A stretch of DNA of 64,000 nt from JBBDIX01 sp050486225. Lineage in GTDB: Bacteria > Actinomycetota > Nitriliruptoria > Nitriliruptorales > Nitriliruptoraceae. The DNA lies in assembly GCA_050486225.1 (NCBI GenBank), contig JBJHCV010000001.1:186001-250000 (forward strand). Reading direction: 5' to 3'. A program made the position numbers and the translations under genes. Positions 60,389-64,000 of this stretch are shown in pieces (positions within the stretch are counted from its first letter, which is position 1; every line of letters begins with the position of its first letter). Under the pieces are notes generated by a model. That model had not been told where the DNA came from. It ran no database searches and worked only from the letters and a program-made list of their open reading frames with translations.

Positions 60389-60802
60389 ATGATCGTGAGA
60401 CGACTGAGTGAGATCGCCGACGGCCAGCGCGACGTTCGCGGCCCGACGTTCGCGAGCCGCAGGCTGCTGCTCGCCGAGGACGGGATCGGCTACTCGCTGC
60501 ACGACACGGTGCTGTACGCGGGGTCGACCACCCCGATGTACTACCGCCACCACCTCGAGTCCGTGTACTGCGTGTCGGGACGCGGGGTGCTCACCGACCA
60601 CGACACGGGCGCGGTGCACCAGATCGCCGAGGGAACCCTCTACGTGCTCGACGGGCACGAGCACCACGAACTGTTCGCCGAGACCGACCTGCGCATGATC
60701 TGCGTGTTCACCCCGCCCCTCACCGGCGACGAGGTCCACGACGAGCACGGCACCTACCCGCTGCTCACCGACGCGGACACCGGCATGGCCGCGTCGCCCT
60801 GA
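60389..60802 (+). CDS. ectC: L-ectoine synthase
   Basis: 137 aa from ATG 60389. Cupin enzyme closing the ectoine ring: MIVRRLSEIADGQRDVRGPT, RRLLLAEDGIGYSLHDTVLY, MYYRHHLESVYCVSGRG with the metal-binding Glu ~57, YVLDGHEHHELFAETDLRMI with metal-binding His ~93, and VFTPPLTGDEVHDEHGTYPL. Complete. It lies 136 nt after ectAB. No ectD hydroxylase or ask_ect was seen near it, so the product should be ectoine rather than hydroxyectoine. Confidence 0.95.
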   Translation: MIVRRLSEIADGQRDVRGPTFASRRLLLAEDGIGYSLHDTVLYAGSTTPMYYRHHLESVYCVSGRGVLTDHDTGAVHQIAEGTLYVLDGHEHHELFAETDLRMICVFTPPLTGDEVHDEHGTYPLLTDADTGMAASP

Positions 60803-60925
60803 CGACGCGACCGCTCCTGGACTGCGTCGTCAGAGCGACGACGATCGCCCTGCCTGCACGGCCCTGGCGAACATGGCCACGACCACTGCTCCGGCGAGCG
60901 GCTCGTGGCGGGCGGCGCAGTATCG

Positions 60926-60947
60926 GGTGGCGGGTGGATCCGCCACC
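60926..60947 (+). terminator. GC-rich hairpin downstream of ectC
   Basis: GGTGGCGG and CCGCCACC form an 8-bp perfect stem with loop GTGGAT, 124 nt after the ectC stop and before a new gene. No T-tract follows, so it is a weak terminator candidate. Confidence 0.35.
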
Positions 60948-61094
60948 GACGCCGGTGGTCGAGAGCGCCGCAGGCGCCGCAGGCCGGACGCACGGCGGTG
61001 GTCGACCGGCCCGGGTGCACGCACCGTCTGGACACCCCGGGCCAGGGGGCAGGAGGCTCCACCATGGGTTCGTCACCAACCAAGGACGACAGAC

Positions 61095-61376
61095 ATGACG
61101 AACCCTCCCACGAATCGACGCACCCGCATCCAGCGTGTGACCGTCGCGATGGCGGCCGCACTGGCGCTCGGCGCTGCGGCGTGCACCCCGGACGAGCCCA
61201 CCCTCCCGGAGCCCACGGAACCCGTCCCGACGGAGCCCGAGCCGATCGAGCCGGAACCGGCGCCCGAGCCGGAGCCAGAACCTGCTCCCGAACCCAACGG
61301 CACCGACGAGGACCCTGACGAGGAGGAGGACCGCGACGGTTCCGATCCCGACGAGGACCCCGAGCCGGTGAGCTGA
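61095..61376 (+). CDS. Small acidic lipoprotein, 93 aa
   Basis: ATG 61095 has AAGGA 8 nt upstream. Signal peptide RRTRIQRVTVAMAAALALGA with lipobox GAAAC (Cys ~30). The mature ~63 residues are almost only Pro, Glu and Asp (EPTEPVPTEPEPIEPEPAPE, then EDPDEEEDRDGSDPDEDPEP). It has no fold; it may be a wall spacer or a cation-binding tether at the membrane surface. The product is likely real because the lipobox and ribosome-binding site agree. Confidence 0.7.
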   Translation: MTNPPTNRRTRIQRVTVAMAAALALGAAACTPDEPTLPEPTEPVPTEPEPIEPEPAPEPEPEPAPEPNGTDEDPDEEEDRDGSDPDEDPEPVS

Positions 61377-61546
61377 CCGGGTGACGGTGGTGGGTGTCGG
61401 CCCGACGTCGACGCCCACCACCGGACCTGCACCCCGTCACCGACGACGGCCCGAGGCCCCAGCGACCGCAGATGTCGCGAACCGATCTCGAGTCGGTTCC
61501 CGCTGCCGGGCGGGCGGTCACGAACTCGAGACAGCAACTGGCGGAA

Positions 61547-62347
61547 TCAGGGGGCTGCGGTCGATCTGCCGGCATGGGCGGCACGCGCCACCAACCCACG
61601 CACCACCTCGGGATCGTCGTGCTCGATGCGCGGCACCCCGCGCGGCACCTCGGATCCGACCCAACCGACCTCGATGCCGGGGTTGCAGATTCCCGTGCCG
61701 TCGGGCAGCACCACGAACCCGCTGCAGTCGGCCGCACCCCGACGTGCGGCCGCCGACTGCCGCATGACCGCCGCTCGCGCCACCCCGAGATCGAGGTCCT
61801 CGGCCAGTCGGGAGGCGTCGAGCGCCACGCACTCCGACGCGGCGGCGAGGACCTCGTGGCGCATGGTGATGCTCCTGGACCGCACGAACAGCGCGGTGCG
61901 CAGGGCGAGATCGAGTTCCTCTGCGGCAGCCTCGGACTGGCGGCGGGCCGCCTGCACGGCCTCGACCGCGAGCAGACTGGAGACCGGGTACTCGTCGAGT
62001 CGCCCCTGCCACAGCGACCAGCCGAGACCCGGCGCCGCCGACGCGCACACGGGGATCTCCGCGTCGATCACACGACGCGCCAGCGGCCGGTCGTGGAGCA
62101 GTTCGAGCGGGTGGGCCAGGTGGACGATGGGCACGGTCGCCTCCAGCCCGAGGTCGGAGCGGGCCTGCCGCAGGCGCAGCACCGCGACCGTCGCCCAGGG
62201 GCACGCGACGTCGGAGAACAGCACGATCGCACCTTCTGCACCCTGCAGGGGCTCCGGCGGGTCGTGGTCGTGCGAGGAGCGGTCGCGGTTCCGGCCGTGC
62301 GTGACGACCGCCCGGTCGTCGACGGGCCGGGGCGTCGGTCGGGTCAT
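61547..62347 (-). CDS. DsbA-fold thiol oxidoreductase-like protein
   Basis: 266 aa from ATG 62347 (frame open upstream without similarity). Thioredoxin-fold DsbA/FrnE group: IVLFSDVACPWATVAVLRLR with a single Cys (CPWA instead of CPxC) ~54, VHLAHPLELLHDRPLARRVI, a long helical insertion, and SGFVVLPDGTGICNPGIEVG close to the end, which is the LPDG-x-NPG segment of this group. With one active-site Cys it cannot act as a dithiol oxidase; mycothiol-linked or isomerase-like chemistry is possible. It lies 13 nt after the MDMPI gene, in the same unit. Confidence 0.75.
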   Translation of the reverse strand: MTRPTPRPVDDRAVVTHGRNRDRSSHDHDPPEPLQGAEGAIVLFSDVACPWATVAVLRLRQARSDLGLEATVPIVHLAHPLELLHDRPLARRVIDAEIPVCASAAPGLGWSLWQGRLDEYPVSSLLAVEAVQAARRQSEAAAEELDLALRTALFVRSRSITMRHEVLAAASECVALDASRLAEDLDLGVARAAVMRQSAAARRGAADCSGFVVLPDGTGICNPGIEVGWVGSEVPRGVPRIEHDDPEVVRGLVARAAHAGRSTAAP

Positions 62348-62360
62348 CGACCGATGCCGG

Positions 62361-63134
62361 TCAGAAGTTGACGCGGGTGGCGAGCAGTCCCGTCCCGGGG
62401 GCACGGCCGGAGAGGATCCGGCAGAACTCGACCGCGTCGAGTCGGATCTGTTCACCGCCGTGACCACGCCGCCACCTCCCGCCGGCGGGTCCGGTCAGTT
62501 CGAGGGTGAACGGCTGGCCGTGCAGTTCGGCCCACTCGTCGACGACGTCGGCGACGATCCTGCCGTCGTGCTCCGCGGTCAGTTCGAGCGGACGGTCGAC
62601 GGCCCGGGCGATGTCGACGCGGTGCAGCCACGTGTCACGGGTGAGGATCCGGTCGTAGAGGTACCCGAGCGGCTGGGTGCCGAGCGGTGACCCGAACGGA
62701 ACGCGCAACGCCCGCAGCGGGCGCGGCAGGCGGTGTCGAGCGCGCACCGCCTTCGGTGCGACCTCGGCCAGTTCCGCCAGCAGCTGGTCCGGGGTGCGAT
62801 CGGTCCGCGCTGCGACCTGCACGGCGTTCATGCCGTCGACGACGTCCGCGTCCGGCAGCAGACGACGTGCGCGTCGCGCCTGTCGCACGAACTCCCGCAC
62901 ACTCGCGGACCACTGGGCGCCGCCGGCCAGGTGCGCGGTCAGAGCCCGCACGTCCCAGCCGTCACAGTCGGTCGGCGATGACCACTGCGCCTGGTCGAGA
63001 CCCCGCAGCAGCGAGAGCAGCCGTCGGTACTCCTCGTCCGCTGCGCGCGTCCAGTCGGCGTGCGCGAGCGACGCGGCACCCGTCGCGCGGTCCGCCATCG
63101 AGGTGTCGGGTTCGGAGTCTCGTGAGCGTGACAT
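62361..63134 (-). CDS. Maleylpyruvate isomerase (MDMPI) family protein
   Basis: 257 aa from ATG 63134. DinB-like four-helix bundle at the N-terminus with DGWDVRALTAHLAGGAQWSA (His ~67) and RDTWLHRVDIARAVDRPLEL (conserved HxxD region ~178), followed by the C-terminal SCP2-like part (FCRILSGRAPGTGLLATRV). Many members use mycothiol as cofactor and a divalent metal. Substrate unknown. It diverges from a TetR gene, and its promoter region contains two matching palindromes. Confidence 0.83.
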   Translation of the reverse strand: MSRSRDSEPDTSMADRATGAASLAHADWTRAADEEYRRLLSLLRGLDQAQWSSPTDCDGWDVRALTAHLAGGAQWSASVREFVRQARRARRLLPDADVVDGMNAVQVAARTDRTPDQLLAELAEVAPKAVRARHRLPRPLRALRVPFGSPLGTQPLGYLYDRILTRDTWLHRVDIARAVDRPLELTAEHDGRIVADVVDEWAELHGQPFTLELTGPAGGRWRRGHGGEQIRLDAVEFCRILSGRAPGTGLLATRVNF

Positions 63135-63204
63135 GGCACCACCCGTCCGTGCGTCGGGGTCGCGTCACGGCCCCACCAGCCGCACGCTGACCATCGTTCG
63201 GTTT

Positions 63205-63221
63205 ACCTAACAATATTAGGT
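63205..63221. promoter_or_regulatory. TetR operator 1 (ACCTAA-CAATA-TTAGGT)
   Basis: Perfect inverted repeat with 6-bp arms and 5-bp centre. On the minus strand it contains a TAGGTA hexamer suited as the -10 element of the MDMPI gene. An AT-rich island in otherwise very GC-rich DNA. Confidence 0.75.
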
Positions 63222-63253
63222 TACGCACTGGCGGGGTCGCCGTCAAGCAGTCG

Positions 63254-63268
63254 CCGAACATTGTTAGG
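63254..63268. promoter_or_regulatory. TetR operator 2 (CCGAACATTGTTAGG)
   Basis: Its complement, CCTAACAATGTTCGG, matches 13 of 15 bases of operator 1 (CCTAACAATATTAGG). It overlaps TAGGCT (63265-63270), a probable -10 element 26 nt before tetR. The two sites are ~48 bp apart, one over each divergent promoter, as expected for mutual repression by TetR. Confidence 0.7.
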
Positions 63269-63295
63269 CTGCGTGCTCGACCGCAGGAGCACGCC

Positions 63296-63868
63296 ATGTC
63301 CGAACGCCGCAGTCTCCGGCACCAGGCCACCCGACAGGAGATCGTCGCCGCGGCGTGGCGACTGGCGGAGGACCGCGGACTCACCGGCTGGACGATGCGC
63401 GAGATCGCCGAGGAGGTCGGCATGCGCGCACCGTCGCTGTACGAGTACTTCGCGAGCAAGAACGCCATCCACGACGCGATGTTCGCCGACGGTTACCGGC
63501 AGTTGCTCGACGAGTTCGACGCGGAGCCGGTCACCGGTGACCCTGCAGAGGTGCTGCGACGCGCCGCCCGCCGGTTCCTCGACTTCTACGTGGCCTCACC
63601 GGCTCGACACCAGCTGCTGTTCCAGCGGGTCGTGCCGGGGTTCACACCGTCGGCCGAGTCCTACCGGCTCGCCGAGCAGGCACTCGAGCGACTGCGCGCG
63701 GTGCTGACCGACATCGGCATCGACCGACCGGAGTCCGCGGACCTGTGGACGGCGCTGGTCACCGGACTTGCCTCGCAGCAGGCCACCAACGATCCCGACG
63801 GCGACCGCTGGGGCCGGCTGGTCGACCACGCCGTCGACATGTTCCTGGCGAGTGAACGGCCGCGATGA
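63296..63868 (+). CDS. TetR/AcrR family transcriptional regulator
   Basis: 190 aa from ATG (AGGAG 7 nt upstream). N-terminal DNA-binding domain: ATRQEIVAAAWRLAEDRGLT, WTMREIAEEVGMRAPSLYEY, FASKNAIHDAMFADGYRQLL, the standard TetR helix-turn-helix. The C-terminal ligand domain (WTALVTGLASQQATNDPDGD) is of the WHG/TetR_C type. It probably represses itself and the divergent MDMPI/DsbA genes through the two palindromes. The inducer is unknown. Confidence 0.92.
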   Translation: MSERRSLRHQATRQEIVAAAWRLAEDRGLTGWTMREIAEEVGMRAPSLYEYFASKNAIHDAMFADGYRQLLDEFDAEPVTGDPAEVLRRAARRFLDFYVASPARHQLLFQRVVPGFTPSAESYRLAEQALERLRAVLTDIGIDRPESADLWTALVTGLASQQATNDPDGDRWGRLVDHAVDMFLASERPR

Positions 63869-64000
63869 CCCACCCGTTCGCACGGGCCGGATTCCCGAGG
63901 CCTCGACCCGGGGTGCCGGTCTACGATGCGGCCCGTCGCCCTGCGACACGGTGAGGTGGTCGCAGCGCGTGTCCGACCGACGAACGAGGTGCGATCGTGT

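Noticed and set aside
63970..64000. Possible start of another gene at the right edge
   Set aside because: A GTG opens a frame to the edge, but ten codons give no support for a real gene.

Overview
The window is GC-rich, densely coded, overwhelmingly GTG/ATG-started DNA of an actinobacterium. The clues are a guaB3 gene beside a DUF5319 gene (the arrangement known from mycobacteria), a MDMPI-type protein of the mycothiol-dependent family, a class F sortase with a wall-anchored substrate, and ectoine synthesis. A marine or salt-exposed member of the Acidimicrobiia would fit, but that placement is inference and weak. No rRNA, tRNA or CRISPR array was seen.

About 1-43 kb is dominated by one large surface-glycan locus. 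On the plus strand (1-4.8 kb) lie a glycosyltransferase fragment, a TPR protein, UDP-GlcNAc 2-epimerase and a heparinase II/III-family protein. On the minus strand lie a TPR protein, a TPR-GT4 fusion and guaB3. A long minus-strand transcription unit then runs from 26.07 kb down to 10.3 kb: solute-binding lipoprotein, fused double permease, ATPase, DegT-type aminotransferase, GT2, cysD, cysNC, cysC, GT2, Wzm-type permease, Wzt-type ATPase, GT2 and a polyprenyl-phosphate sugar transferase. Divergent from it (26.2-31.2 kb) are a free-standing adenylating enzyme, two sulfotransferases and a GT4. Next come a methyltransferase, a beta-helix lipoprotein and a third sulfotransferase, then an IS30 remnant, two GT2s, UDP-glucose dehydrogenase, a lipoprotein, a large BY-kinase-like membrane protein, rmlC and rmlB. 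Taken together: sulfate is activated to PAPS by CysD/CysNC/CysC, three sulfotransferases can use it, and the glycan is built from rhamnose-, uronic acid- and ManNAc-type precursors, started by the sugar transferase and exported by the Wzm/Wzt pair. A sulfated cell-surface polysaccharide is the best reading.

From 43 to 52 kb the content is mostly central metabolism: a HAD phosphatase and 2-hydroxyacid dehydrogenase, 6-phosphogluconolactonase with a Dps, a 40-aa small protein, an orphan adenine-type DNA methyltransferase, and a divergent pair made of a glyoxylate-type aminotransferase and a large FAD/Fe-S oxidoreductase (glycolate or D-lactate type).

From 52 to 58.2 kb there is an envelope and signalling block: a sortase substrate, a class F sortase, a zinc metallopeptidase, a stand-alone receiver-like protein, a histidine kinase and an OmpR-type regulator. 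Tandem 11-bp direct repeats (CGTCAGG every 11 bp) lie in front of three of these transcription units and look like the regulator's binding sites.

From 58.4 to 64 kb there is an ectoine operon in which ectA and ectB form one open reading frame, followed by ectC, a small acidic lipoprotein, a DsbA-fold protein, an MDMPI-family protein and a divergent TetR regulator with a pair of matching palindromic operators.
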